Of a stretch of 64,000 bases of DNA, positions 33,603 to 42,935 are shown in pieces (the first letter of the stretch is position 1; each line of letters begins with the position of its first letter). Under the pieces are notes generated by a model that worked only from the letters and a program-made list of their open reading frames with translations, was not told the origin of the DNA and made no database searches. Where the stretch lies: positions 372,001-436,000 of the forward strand of contig CAWIOK010000021.1 in NCBI GenBank assembly GCA_963837655.1, written 5' to 3'. The translations under genes and the position numbers were made by a program. The DNA comes from CAVVSD01 sp963837655 (GTDB lineage: Bacteria; Actinomycetota; Thermoleophilia; Solirubrobacterales; Solirubrobacteraceae).

Positions 33603-35003
33603 TCAGAATCCGACGTTCGTCTTCGCCCGCTTGCGGTCGAGCGGGTGCAGCCCGCCCTTGCGGTCGAGCGTCTGGCACGCGGCGGTGATGTCCTCACCGA
33701 GCTTGTTGACGAGCGAGCGCCCGAGCGTGAGCTTCACGAGCGCGCGCATGATCGTCACGTCCTGCGCGTTGGGCGGGAGCGTGTACGCGGGGACCATCCA
33801 GCCGCGCTCGGCGGCGAGCTGGGAGGCGACGTCGAACTCATCGTAGTCGCGCTCACCGGTGAGCCTGAACGCGACGAGCGGGAGCTGCTCCGCGTCGTCG
33901 CCGATCACCTCGAAGTACCCGTCGCCGGAGATCTGCTCCGCGAGCGCCCGGGCGTTCGTCTGCATCGTCTCCATGATGTAGCGATAGCCCTCGTGGCCGA
34001 GGCGCACGAAGTTGTAGTACTGCGCCAGCACCATGGCCGAGCCGGTCGAGAAGTTCAGCGTGAACGTCTTGTCCGTCTTGCCGAGGTAGTTCTCCTCGAA
34101 GACGAGCTCGTCGGGCAGGTCGCCGCGCTCCCGGAAGATGAGCCACCCGATGCCCGGGAACACGAGGCCGAACTTGTGGCCCGAGACGTTGATCGAGCGG
34201 ACCTGCTCGAGCCGGAAGTCCCACTTGGAGTCCGGGTACAGGAAGGGCCACACGAAGCCGCCGCTGGCACCGTCGACGTGCATCGGGATGTCGATGCCGC
34301 GCTCCTGCTTGAAGCGGACCAGCAGGTCGTTGATGCCGGCGACGTCGTCGGCGTGGCCGGTGAACGTCGTCCCGACCACGGCGGCGACGCCGATGGTGTG
34401 CTCGTCGAGATAGGGCTCGACGTCCTCGGGCCCGATGACGTACTTGCCGTCCTGCAGCGGGATGATGCGCGGCTCGACGTCGAAGTAGCGGCAGAACTTG
34501 TCCCACACGACGTGCACGTCACCGCCGAAGATCAGGTTCGGCTTGTCGGTCGGCTTGCCCTCGGCCTCGCGGCGCTGGCGCCACTTCCACTTCAGCGACA
34601 GCGCACCCAGCATGATCGCCTCCGACGAGCCCTGCGTGCGGGCGCCCGTCGTCTCGCCCGGAGCGTTGAAGAGGCTCGCGAGCATCCGGATGCACCGCTG
34701 CTCGATCTCGGCGGTCTGCGGATACTCGGCGTGGTCGATGAAGTTGCGGTGCAGGTTGGCGGCGATGAGCTGGCGCGCCTCCGGCTCCATCCACGTGGTG
34801 ACGAAGGTGGCGAGGTTGCGCATGGGCTGGCCGTCCAGCTCGAGCTCCTCGCCGATCAGGCGCATCGCGTCGACGCCGCGCATGCCGTGCTCGGGCAGCG
34901 CGCCGTCCGGCGACGGCTCCGTCAGGAACCGGTTGCCGTATGCCTGGCCCAGCGCGTCGAGCTCGGCGGTCATGCGGGAGTGGTGCGCTTCGTGGGATGC
35001 CAT
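33603..35003 (-). CDS. gadB: Glutamate decarboxylase
   Basis: The protein (466 residues, the usual GadB length) is a PLP-dependent group II decarboxylase: substrate-binding segments FVTTWMEPEARQLIA and ARTQGSSEAIMLGALSLKWK, cofactor strand MHVDGASGGFVWPF, and SINVSGHKFGLVFPG with the PLP lysine K277. It converts glutamate to GABA, consuming a proton; GadB serves acid resistance in many bacteria. AGGAGG eight bases before ATG 35003 fixes the start. No gadC antiporter gene is adjacent. It is preceded by a hypothetical gene on the same strand. Confidence 0.95.
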   Translation of the reverse strand: MASHEAHHSRMTAELDALGQAYGNRFLTEPSPDGALPEHGMRGVDAMRLIGEELELDGQPMRNLATFVTTWMEPEARQLIAANLHRNFIDHAEYPQTAEIEQRCIRMLASLFNAPGETTGARTQGSSEAIMLGALSLKWKWRQRREAEGKPTDKPNLIFGGDVHVVWDKFCRYFDVEPRIIPLQDGKYVIGPEDVEPYLDEHTIGVAAVVGTTFTGHADDVAGINDLLVRFKQERGIDIPMHVDGASGGFVWPFLYPDSKWDFRLEQVRSINVSGHKFGLVFPGIGWLIFRERGDLPDELVFEENYLGKTDKTFTLNFSTGSAMVLAQYYNFVRLGHEGYRYIMETMQTNARALAEQISGDGYFEVIGDDAEQLPLVAFRLTGERDYDEFDVASQLAAERGWMVPAYTLPPNAQDVTIMRALVKLTLGRSLVNKLGEDITAACQTLDRKGGLHPLDRKRAKTNVGF

Positions 35004-35053
35004 GTCGGGACCTCCTGGGGCTGGACCCCTTGGTGTGTCGATCAACGGGTGGA

Positions 35054-35821
35054 TCACTCGCCGGAGCCGTCGCTGCGCCGCAGGGCGCGTCTGGCGGCAT
35101 GGGACAGGCGGTCGTCGATCCGGCGCGAGCGGTTGCGCACCTGATCGGCGACATCGTCGGCGAAGCCCAGGCTTTGCTGCGTGATGGCAGCGCGGACGGC
35201 GGGACTCCGCGCGATCTGGTCGATCATGAGCCACAGCTCATCGCCGGCGAGCAGGCGCGTCGTGCTCGTGTCGAGCAGCCGGCTGTCGATCAGCCGGCCG
35301 ACCATCCGCTCCATGCCCGGGCTGTCGGCGACGACGCCGACGAGCGCCTCGGCGCGGTCGCTGTCGAGCGTGTGGAGCAGGATGGTCTCGAGCTCCGGAC
35401 CGGAGAGCACACGCTCCACGGACCGCTCGACGACGCCCTCCTCGATCAGCGATTCCGCGATGCGCTGGGGGACGCCGGCCCGCACGATCTCCATCGACAG
35501 CCGCTCGATCACGCCGTCGCGGATGAGCGCGGCCGCGATCGCATCGACGAGCGGTCCCTGCAGGACGCCGGTCACCGCCCGCTCGATGAGCGGGCTGCGC
35601 ACCACGCGGTCGACGACCTCGGCCGCGAACGACGATCCCAGGGTCGCGTCGACCGCGGCGAGCGCGGCCTCCTCCGTCGCCGCGCGGACCCGCCGCTCGG
35701 CGGCCCGGGCCGGTCGCAGCGCCCCGCCGGCGAGCCGCCCCGCGAGGCGGGCGGTGTCGTTGGTCAGGCCGATGACCGGATCCGATCCCGTTGGCGCGGA
35801 TTGACGCCCGCGGGCATGCAC
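35054..35821 (-). CDS. Conserved actinobacterial hypothetical protein with repeated helical motifs
   Basis: The product (about 255 residues) is built from tandem amphipathic stretches of the kind VVDRVVRSPLIERAVTGVLQ, VIERLSMEIVRAGVPQRIAE and MVGRLIDSRLLDTSTTRLLA, then IDQIARSPAVRAAITQQSLG. It has no signal peptide and no clear membrane helix. Similar proteins are common in Thermoleophilia and other actinobacteria; function unknown. GTG 35821 is the nearest plausible start, only 18 bases from the divergent regulator gene, so the true start may be further inside, but no better codon was found. Confidence 0.6.
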   Translation of the reverse strand: MHARGRQSAPTGSDPVIGLTNDTARLAGRLAGGALRPARAAERRVRAATEEAALAAVDATLGSSFAAEVVDRVVRSPLIERAVTGVLQGPLVDAIAAALIRDGVIERLSMEIVRAGVPQRIAESLIEEGVVERSVERVLSGPELETILLHTLDSDRAEALVGVVADSPGMERMVGRLIDSRLLDTSTTRLLAGDELWLMIDQIARSPAVRAAITQQSLGFADDVADQVRNRSRRIDDRLSHAARRALRRSDGSGE

Positions 35822-35839
35822 GGGATAGTCCGTCGGTAG

Positions 35840-36556
35840 ATGATCGACACCGCCGACCCTGCCGTCGTCGCGCCGTTGCGCGTCGCACTCGCAGAGGATT
35901 CGTACCTCGTACGGGAAGCGCTCGCGCACCTGCTGGCCGGCACGCCGGAGGTCGAGGTGGTTGCGATCTGCGAGGACGCGGCGGCGTTGCTCTCCGCGGT
36001 CGAGACCGAGCAGCCCGACGTCGTCCTGACCGACATCAGGATGCCGCCGTCACTGGAGGACGAGGGCATCGTGGTCGCCAACCGGTTGCGGGAGACGCAC
36101 CCCGGGATGGGCGTCGTCGTGGTGAGCCAGTACGCGACGCCGCAGTACGCGCTCGCGCTGCTCGAGGGCGGCTCGGACGGGCGCGCCTACCTGCTCAAGG
36201 AGCGGCTCTCCGACCGTGCGCAGCTCGTCGCTGCCCTGCGCGCCGTGGCCGACGGCGGCTCGGTGGTCGACGCCAAGGTGGTCGAGGGGCTCATAGCGGC
36301 CCGCGTCCGGGCGGAGTCCTCGCCGGTGGCCGAGCTGACACCCCGCGAGCGCGAGATCCTCAGCGAGATCGCCCAGGGGAAGACCAACCAGGCGATCGCC
36401 GAGCAGCTCTTCCTCACGAAGCGCGCCGTGGAGAAGCACATCAACGCGATCTTCGTGAAGCTCGGGCTGACCAACGCCGAGGACTTCAGCCGCCGTGTGA
36501 AGGCTGCGCTGATCTTCCTCGCGCAGGAGTCCGACGAGGACGCCGCTCCGAGCTGA
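35840..36556 (+). CDS. NarL/FixJ-family response regulator
   Basis: The protein (238 residues) has a receiver with acceptor Asp in VVLTDIRMPPSLEDEG, the Lys in YLLKERLSD, and a LuxR helix-turn-helix (LTPREREILSEIAQGKTNQA, KRAVEKHINAIFVKLGLTN). The insertion after IRMPP is typical of the subgroup working with GAF or HisKA_3 kinases. No kinase is in the same operon. Confidence 0.9.
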   Translation: MIDTADPAVVAPLRVALAEDSYLVREALAHLLAGTPEVEVVAICEDAAALLSAVETEQPDVVLTDIRMPPSLEDEGIVVANRLRETHPGMGVVVVSQYATPQYALALLEGGSDGRAYLLKERLSDRAQLVAALRAVADGGSVVDAKVVEGLIAARVRAESSPVAELTPREREILSEIAQGKTNQAIAEQLFLTKRAVEKHINAIFVKLGLTNAEDFSRRVKAALIFLAQESDEDAAPS

Positions 36557-36655
36557 TCCGCGAGCGCCGGTCACGCTGCGCGACGCTACGCCGCGCCCCG
36601 GCGGGCGCCATCACCCCGATCGCATGAAGCGCGACACGCGGCCGGGTCTTCGTGC

Positions 36656-38824
36656 GTGCCACCCGCGATGGGCAGGCGCACCCCCTTGCCCTGGAGGTCC
36701 GAGAAGGCGGAGGGTCGGACCATCGCACCGACCGCCCTCCTCAGTGGCCGCCCCGCGGCCGACACCGGCGCCGACGTCGTCGCACGCCCGTCACTCGTCG
36801 CCGCGCTGGACGCGGCCGGCGAGGGCTTCGCCGTCGTGCTGTCCGCGCCCGCCGGCTACGGCAAGACCACGCTGCTGCGCGAGTGGGAGGCCGCCTGCCG
36901 GCACCCGTTCGCGTGGGTCTCGCTCGATGACCGCGACGACGATCCGGCACGGCTGAGCAGCCGCGTCGCCCGCGCGCTGCGGGGCCGCGGCCGCGGCGGG
37001 CGCTTCGTCCTCGTGCTCGACGACGCGCACGTCCTGCGCGGCATGCCCGCGCGCAGCGAGCTCGAGCGCATCGCCGCCGACCTGCCGCCGCAGGCCGTCC
37101 TCGTGCTCGCGACGCGGGGCAGGTCTCCCCTGCCGCTGGCGCGGCTGCGGGCGCAGCACCGGCTCGTCGAGCTCGGCGCTGCCCGGCTGGCGATGACGCG
37201 CGCCGAGACGGCGGCGCTGCTCGCGCTCGACGGTCACCGCCTGCCGGCAGGCGAGCTCGACGCGCTCATGGCGCTCACGGAGGGCTGGCCGGCCATGCTC
37301 TCGCTCGCGCTGCTGTCGCTGGCCGACGGCCGGGACGCGTCACGGCTGGACGCGGCGGATCCGCTCTTCGCCGACTACCTCGACGACCAGGTCCTCGGGA
37401 CCCTGGATCCCGAGGACCGCGCGTTCCTCCGGCACGCGTCCGTGCTGGACACCCTCTCCGGGCCCGCGTGCGACGCCGTCCTGGAGCGCCATGGGTCGGC
37501 CGCGGTGCTGGCGCGTCTGGCACGCGCGGACGTCCTGCTCGTCGCGCTCGACCCCCGCGGCGAGCAGCTGCGGCCGCACCGGCTGCTCGGCGGTGTCCTC
37601 CTCAGCGAGCTCGAGTGCCTCGAGCCCAGCAGGGCGGCGGAGCTGCACCGGCGAGCGAGCGCCTGGCACCGGCGGGCCGACGACGTCGACGGCGCCGTCC
37701 GCCACGCGCTGGCCGGCGGCGACGCGGTGCACGCAGCCGCGCTCGTCTGGGCGACCGCCGCGCTGCGCGTGACCCGCGGCGACGCCGCTGCCGTCGAGCG
37801 CAACCTCGAGCGGTTCACGGCGCGCGAGATCCGCACGATCCCCGACCTCGCCCTGGCCGCGGCGAGCGCGGAGCTGCTCGCCGGGCGCGGCGACCTCGCC
37901 GCACACTGGCGGTCGGCGGCCGTGCACGCGTCGCGCGACGACGCGACGACCGCGGTCCTCGCCGGCCTGGCCGCCCTGCGCGCGGCGCTCGGGTACGAGG
38001 GCCTGTCGCGCGTGGTCGAGGACGCCGAGCGCGCCGCCGCGCTGCAGCCGCACGACGGGCCGTGCTCCGCGCTGTGCCGCTTCGCCGAGGGATCGGCGCA
38101 CGGGCTCCTCGGGGACCGCGAGCGGGCCGTGACCCAGCTGACGACCGGCGCCCGGCGTGCCGCGGTGACGGCTCCGGCGCTGCACGCGCTCTGCCTGGCG
38201 CAGCTCGGCGTGCTCGCCGCCGAGCGCGGCGACCGCGACGAGGCGTCGGAGCTCGTCACGCGGGGGCGGGCGCAGCTCGAGCGTCACCGCCTCGAGGACG
38301 CACCGGCGTGCGCGCTCGTCTTCGCCGCCGCGGCGCTCGTCCGGGCGCAGACCGGGCGGGTCGACGACGCGCGTCGCGACCTCGCCCAGGCCACCCGGCT
38401 GGCGAGCGCCCTCGTCGACTTCGTGCCGTGGTACGAGGCCGAGGTCCGCATCCTCGGCGTCCAGGCGGCGTGGCGCCTGTGCGACGTCCCGGATGCGCTC
38501 GCGCGCCTGCGCGACGCCGAGCGCTTCGCGCGGCGGGCGCCGGAAGCGACCGTGCTGACGGGGTGGCTGGAGGAGGTGGGAGACCAGCTTGCCGCCGCCA
38601 CCGCGCCGACCGGCCTGCCGCCGGCGTCGTTGACCCCCGCGGAGCTGCGCATCCTGCGCTTCCTGCCGACCCACCTATCGTTCCGCGAGATCGCGGAGCG
38701 CACCTACGTCTCGGCCAACACCGTCAAGTCGCAGGCCAACGCCGTCTACCGCAAGTTCGACGTCGGATCGCGCTCGGAGGCCGTCACCCGGGCGCGCGAG
38801 CTCGGCGTGCTCGATCCCACCTGA
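36656..38824 (+). CDS. MalT-like LuxR-family regulator (STAND ATPase)
   Basis: The protein (722 residues) begins with a nucleotide-binding domain: Walker A SAPAGYGKTTLL, Walker B VLVLDDAHVL. A TPR-like helical middle follows, then a C-terminal LuxR helix-turn-helix (LTPAELRILRFLPTHLSFRE, ERTYVSANTVKSQANAVYRK). It is a large ATP-dependent regulator of the MalT type; the inducer is unknown. The start is uncertain: GTG 36656 and ATG 36668 are both possible, neither with a good ribosome site. The 3' 79 bases overlap the convergent phosphodiesterase gene, including the last part of the recognition helix region. Confidence 0.85.
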   Translation: MPPAMGRRTPLPWRSEKAEGRTIAPTALLSGRPAADTGADVVARPSLVAALDAAGEGFAVVLSAPAGYGKTTLLREWEAACRHPFAWVSLDDRDDDPARLSSRVARALRGRGRGGRFVLVLDDAHVLRGMPARSELERIAADLPPQAVLVLATRGRSPLPLARLRAQHRLVELGAARLAMTRAETAALLALDGHRLPAGELDALMALTEGWPAMLSLALLSLADGRDASRLDAADPLFADYLDDQVLGTLDPEDRAFLRHASVLDTLSGPACDAVLERHGSAAVLARLARADVLLVALDPRGEQLRPHRLLGGVLLSELECLEPSRAAELHRRASAWHRRADDVDGAVRHALAGGDAVHAAALVWATAALRVTRGDAAAVERNLERFTAREIRTIPDLALAAASAELLAGRGDLAAHWRSAAVHASRDDATTAVLAGLAALRAALGYEGLSRVVEDAERAAALQPHDGPCSALCRFAEGSAHGLLGDRERAVTQLTTGARRAAVTAPALHALCLAQLGVLAAERGDRDEASELVTRGRAQLERHRLEDAPACALVFAAAALVRAQTGRVDDARRDLAQATRLASALVDFVPWYEAEVRILGVQAAWRLCDVPDALARLRDAERFARRAPEATVLTGWLEEVGDQLAAATAPTGLPPASLTPAELRILRFLPTHLSFREIAERTYVSANTVKSQANAVYRKFDVGSRSEAVTRARELGVLDPT

Positions 38825-40800
38825 TCGGCCCCCTGAAGGGCGGAGCGCCAGCCGGTCAGCACGCCGTGCACGGCCTCGGCGCCGATGATCGGCCCCGCCG
38901 GGACGTCGAGCGCGGGCGGCACGAGTATGAACGGCCGGGTCTGGGGACCGCCCAGCCCGCCGTGGAAGGAGATCAGCTCCTCGAACGCGCAGCCCTCGTC
39001 CAGCGAGGCGTCGTAGAAGGAGCCGACCATGATGTCGGCGACGTGCTCGAAGCCGTCGGTGCGCACCAGATGCGTCCCGGCCGTCGGGGAGAACGGCGCG
39101 AGGGGGTCGTCGCCCTCGACGCGGCCGGCCTCGAGGTAGCGCGTCCCCCCGGGGCCGAGTGCGAGCGCCCCGTGCTCGCTGGACCTGACCAGCAGCCAGC
39201 CGACGTGCGGGTGCTCCCGCAGCGCGTCGAGCAGCCGGGGATGGCGCGCCTGGATCTCCTCGAACGTCATCCGGTGGTCGGCCTCCATGAGGTAGATCAG
39301 GCCGAGGTTGCCTGAGCCGAGCACGACGACGGGCCGGTCGCCGACCGCGTTCTTGGGCGGCTTCGGGGCGTTGCGCCCGGTCGCCTCCCCGACGGCCTGC
39401 CCGACCCGCGCGCTCTGCTCGTCGCCGCCGCCGACCGAGGTGACCGCGCCGTCGGTGAGCGACCGCTCCACGAGCTCGTCGAGCCCGTAGCCGTGACGCT
39501 GCTTGAACGTCGCACCCTGCGTCTGCCCGTGGTCGGAGAGGACCACGATCTCGTACGGGCGCGCCGCATACGGACGTGCGCGCTCGATCCGGCCGAACTG
39601 CTGGTCGAGCTTGCGCAGCGCCTCCATCGTGTCGGCGCGCTCCAGCCCCGAGTGATGTGCGACCTCGTCGTAGCTGGAGAACGTCGCGTACACGGCGGGG
39701 CGGCCGTGCATCATGTCGCTGAGCACGCCGAAGACGATGAGGTCGCGCACGAACACGCACAGGGCGGCGCGCATCAGCGGGTACTTCCCGCCGCGATGCC
39801 CGCGGGGCCGGACGTCGCGCCGGATGGCACGGGTGGACGCGCTGATCTCCAGCACGATCTCCCAGAAGAACAGGACGAGGACGCGGGTGACGTTGAAGCC
39901 GTTGGCCAGGAACGCGCGGTAGCCGGGGTTCGCGCGCTTCTCGGCGTCGGTGCGGCTCACGGTGAGGATCGTCTCGTCCGCCTCGCCCGACAGCAGGTTG
40001 CCGCGGCTCGCGCCGCCGTCGCGCAGGAGCCCGATCCCGGTCGCCCTGCGCGCCTCGATCTCGGCGCAGTCCGCCGGCGAGGAGCAGGTGACGATGCGCC
40101 CCGTCTCCTTCTCGACCCAGCGGAAGGCCGGGATGTCCTCGTTGGATCCGAGCAGGATCCCGGCCTGGCTGGCGCCCGTCTGCGAGGACAGGTCCGTCTC
40201 CCACTCGACGAGGCGGTAGCCGCCCTCGGCGACCCAGCGAGCCATGTTCGGTGCGCTGCCGTCGCGCATCGCGTCACGCAGCACCGGCAGCGCCAGCCCG
40301 TCGATCTCGAGGTAGATGATCCCGGGCACGTCCGTGGGCGTGCCTCCGCCCCCGCGGCGGGCGATCCGGCGCGTGACCCGCAGCGAGTACTCGTCGTCGT
40401 CGTTCGTGCCGACGGCGATCTGCAGGACCATGCTGACCGCGGCGATGATCAGCGCGGCGAGCAGCGCCCAGCCGAAGGAGTCGACCTGGATGTCGTCCGG
40501 GAGCGCTGCGTGCGCGAGCAGCAGGATGGCCGCGTCCGCGAGCAGCACGAGGATGAAGCCCGCGGCCAGCATGTACGGCAGGCGCAGGGCGGCGATGACC
40601 GGGGGGACGATCGCGTTGAGCAGCGCGATCAGCGCGGCGACGATGAAGGCCGCAAAGGTCCCGGCCAGGCCGACGCCGGGCAGGACCCACGCCGCGAACG
40701 CGACGGCCGCGGCGCCGACGATCCACAGGACGATGACGCGGACAGGGCGCAGCCGCACCCGCTCGGGACGCCAACCGGGCGCGGGTTCGGCGGTGCTCAC
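38746..40800 (-). CDS. Membrane protein: holin-family N-terminus fused to a phosphodiesterase/nucleotide pyrophosphatase domain
   Basis: Residues 20-130 contain four hydrophobic helices of the phage-holin family IV/Actinobacteriota type (FAAWVLPGVGLAGTFAAFIV, LIALLNAIVPPVIAALRLPY). After a short linker an alkaline-phosphatase-superfamily domain begins with GIIYLEIDGLALPVLRDAM; further metal-ligand motifs are ATFSSYDEVAHHSG and IVVLSDHGQTQGA. The catalytic Thr/Ser is probably in the segment after the first Asp. It may cleave phosphodiesters of polymers or lipids at the cell surface. ATG 40800 lies near the divergent DUF2252 gene. Its end overlaps the LuxR gene. Confidence 0.8.
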   Translation of the reverse strand: MSTAEPAPGWRPERVRLRPVRVIVLWIVGAAAVAFAAWVLPGVGLAGTFAAFIVAALIALLNAIVPPVIAALRLPYMLAAGFILVLLADAAILLLAHAALPDDIQVDSFGWALLAALIIAAVSMVLQIAVGTNDDDEYSLRVTRRIARRGGGGTPTDVPGIIYLEIDGLALPVLRDAMRDGSAPNMARWVAEGGYRLVEWETDLSSQTGASQAGILLGSNEDIPAFRWVEKETGRIVTCSSPADCAEIEARRATGIGLLRDGGASRGNLLSGEADETILTVSRTDAEKRANPGYRAFLANGFNVTRVLVLFFWEIVLEISASTRAIRRDVRPRGHRGGKYPLMRAALCVFVRDLIVFGVLSDMMHGRPAVYATFSSYDEVAHHSGLERADTMEALRKLDQQFGRIERARPYAARPYEIVVLSDHGQTQGATFKQRHGYGLDELVERSLTDGAVTSVGGGDEQSARVGQAVGEATGRNAPKPPKNAVGDRPVVVLGSGNLGLIYLMEADHRMTFEEIQARHPRLLDALREHPHVGWLLVRSSEHGALALGPGGTRYLEAGRVEGDDPLAPFSPTAGTHLVRTDGFEHVADIMVGSFYDASLDEGCAFEELISFHGGLGGPQTRPFILVPPALDVPAGPIIGAEAVHGVLTGWRSALQGADQVGSSTPSSRARVTASERDPTSNLR

Positions 40801-40921
40801 GGGCGACTCCTCTCCGCAGGACGGGCCATGTGACCTGCGACGCTAGTGCGCGCGGCCGACCGCGCGCATCACTCGCATCGGGGGATGCGACGGATGGTGG
40901 GTTGCGCCTACCGTCGTCACC

Positions 40922-42233
40922 GTGGGGTCTGAGCCATCGCGCGCCGGCGGGCGCGCCGCGCGTGCATCGGTCCCGCGCAGGTCCCACGCGACCTGGGATC
41001 CTGCGCCCGGGCGGCCGGACCCTGCTGCGGTGCTGGACGGGCGCGTCACCGCGGGCATGCTCGCGACACCGCTGCAGTTCTTCCGCGGCAGCGCCGCGGT
41101 CATGGCCGGCGACCTGCGTGCGACGCCGAGCACGGGCATCGACGTGCAGCTCTCCGGCGACGCCAACCTGGCGAACTTCGCGGCGTTCGCCGCGCCCGGC
41201 GGTCGCCTCGTCTTCGACCTGGACGACTACGACGAGACCTTCCCCGGGCCGTGGGAGTGGGACGTCAAGCGGCTCGTGACGAGCGTCGAGATCGCGGGGC
41301 GCCAGCATGGGCACAAGCCCTCGGCACGCCGTGCCGCACTGGTCGCGACCGCGCAGTCCTACCGGGAGTCGGTGCGGTCGTTCGCGGCGATGGGGGACCG
41401 TGAGCTGCGATCGGTCCGCGTCGACCCGGCCCGCATCCTCGGCAGCGCGGGGCATCTCGTGGATCGGCGCGAGCGCAGGCTGACCCCGACGGTCTCCAAC
41501 CTCGTCCACACCGTCGGTGGCCGGCTGCGCATCGTGCACGACGCGCCGCGGATCGTGCCGGTCGAGACCGTGTTCGGAGCGCTCGATCCCGAGCTCATCC
41601 GGACGCGCATGGACAGGCTCCTCGAGCGCTACCGCCAGGCGCTGGGCGACGAGGGCCGGCGCCTGATCGACGGACTGGCGTACACCCATGCCGCGCGCAC
41701 GGTCACCGGTATGGGCAGCGCCTGGCTGATGCTCCTGACCCGGCGTCACACGCGCGACGCGATGCTGGTGCAGCTCAGGTGCGCCTCGGCGTCGGCGCTG
41801 CAGGCGCCCGCCGGTGTCGCGGAGCCGGGGGCGCACGGCGCGCCGCGTCGTCGAGGGGCAGCGACGGATGCAGGGCGACGACGACCCGCTCCTGGCCGCG
41901 TTCATCGCCGACGGCGTGGACGGGACGCAGCGCGACCTCTACGGGCGCCGGCCGCGGGAACGGCGCATCTCCGTGCCGCTGGACGCCCTGCGGCCCAACG
42001 TCCTGCTCGTCTACGGACAGCTGTGCGGCTGGGCGCTGGCCCGCGCGCATGTGCGCTGCGGCGATCGCGAGGCCGTCGCCGGCTACCTCGGCGCCGGCGG
42101 ATCGTTCGACCATGCGGTCACCGCGTTCGCCGCCGACTACGCCGACCAGAACGCTCGCGATCACGCCGCGGCAGCCGCCGCCTTCGGCCTCTCATCCGGA
42201 ACGGGGGATGGCAGCGGGTCCACCGGACCGTAG
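40922..42233 (+). pseudogene. DUF2252-family gene with one frameshift
   Basis: Residues up to about codon 300 are DUF2252: LSGDANLANFAAFAAPGGRL, FDLDDYDETFPGPWEWDVKR, ARTVTGMGSAWLMLL. The continuation is in the next frame: RRVVEGQRRMQGDDDPLLAA, VYGQLCGWALARAHVRCGD, YLGAGGSFDHAV and YADQNARDHAA. The shift (+1) occurs around 41800-41835, where GGAGCCGGGGGCGCAC has a run of five G; removing one base restores the reading. The family has a kinase-like fold, with unknown substrate. The gene is interrupted or carries a sequence error. Confidence 0.8.
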
Positions 42234-42275
42234 GTTGAGCCCGGCGCAACGCCAAGCCAGCGAAGGGACACGAAG

Positions 42276-42737
42276 ATGACGAACACCCCGCTTGACGAGC
42301 TCGGCCCAGTCGATTACGTGGTGGTCGAGTTCCCGGCCGGTGCGAAGAACTTCAGCGGCGAGATGGCGGCGGAGCTGCTCAAGCTCGTCGACGCCGGGAC
42401 GATCCGGGTCATCGACGTCCTGATCCTCGACAAGGGCGAGGACGGCTCGGTCGACGTCACCGAGCTGTCCGACATCGATCAGCTGGGAGAGCTGCAGGCG
42501 ATCGAGGCCGAGCTGGCGGAGCTGCTGGCCGCCGACGACGTCGCGCACCTCGCCGCCGCGATGGACCCGGGCAGCACCGCCGGCGTGCTCATCTGGGAGA
42601 ACCTGTGGGCCGCGCCGTTCGCCTCAGCCGCGCGACGCTCGGGCGGCCAGCTCATCGCCGACGGACGCATCCCGATCCAGGCGATCATCGCCTCGATCGA
42701 GGCCGATCCGGTCGGCGCCACGACCGAAGGAGACTGA
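42276..42737 (+). CDS. DUF6325-family protein (paralogue 2)
   Basis: The protein (153 residues) shares block order with the protein at 29.3 kb: LGPVDYVVVEFPAGAK, MAAELLKLVDAGTIRVIDVL, AGVLIWENLWAAPFASAARR and GGQLIADGRIPIQ. The two are clear paralogues. The central stretch is more acidic. A ribosome site GAAGGGAC is placed about 9 bases before the ATG. A 56-residue protein gene follows with a one-base gap, in the place occupied by a SHOCT protein in the other locus. Confidence 0.75.
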   Translation: MTNTPLDELGPVDYVVVEFPAGAKNFSGEMAAELLKLVDAGTIRVIDVLILDKGEDGSVDVTELSDIDQLGELQAIEAELAELLAADDVAHLAAAMDPGSTAGVLIWENLWAAPFASAARRSGGQLIADGRIPIQAIIASIEADPVGATTEGD

Positions 42738-42738
42738 C

Positions 42739-42909
42739 ATGCCGCTCAGAGCAGCACGTGTGGGACGCGTAGGCGTCATCGGCCACCCGGTGGCCAAGAC
42801 CGCGGTCGTGGCCAAGGCCGTCACCCCGGGCCCGGCGCCCGTCGCGAAGACCGCGGTGGTGGCCGCGGCCGTCACCCCCGGCAGGGGTGTGCGTCGGCGG
42901 CGCATCTGA
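42739..42909 (+). CDS. Small basic protein (56 residues) paired with DUF6325
   Basis: Coding is supported by its position immediately after the DUF6325 stop, GAAGGAGA upstream of the ATG and a clean compositional pattern. The sequence contains an internal duplication, PVAKTAVVAKAVTPG followed by PVAKTAVVAAAVTPG. These resemble the N-terminal segment GRTAVIAGTATTV of the SHOCT protein at 29.8 kb. It has no SHOCT domain and ends with a basic tail RGVRRRRI. It may be a shortened partner; function unknown. Confidence 0.6.
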   Translation: MPLRAARVGRVGVIGHPVAKTAVVAKAVTPGPAPVAKTAVVAAAVTPGRGVRRRRI

Positions 42910-42935
42910 CGGGGACGGGTCGGCGCCGTAGGTGC

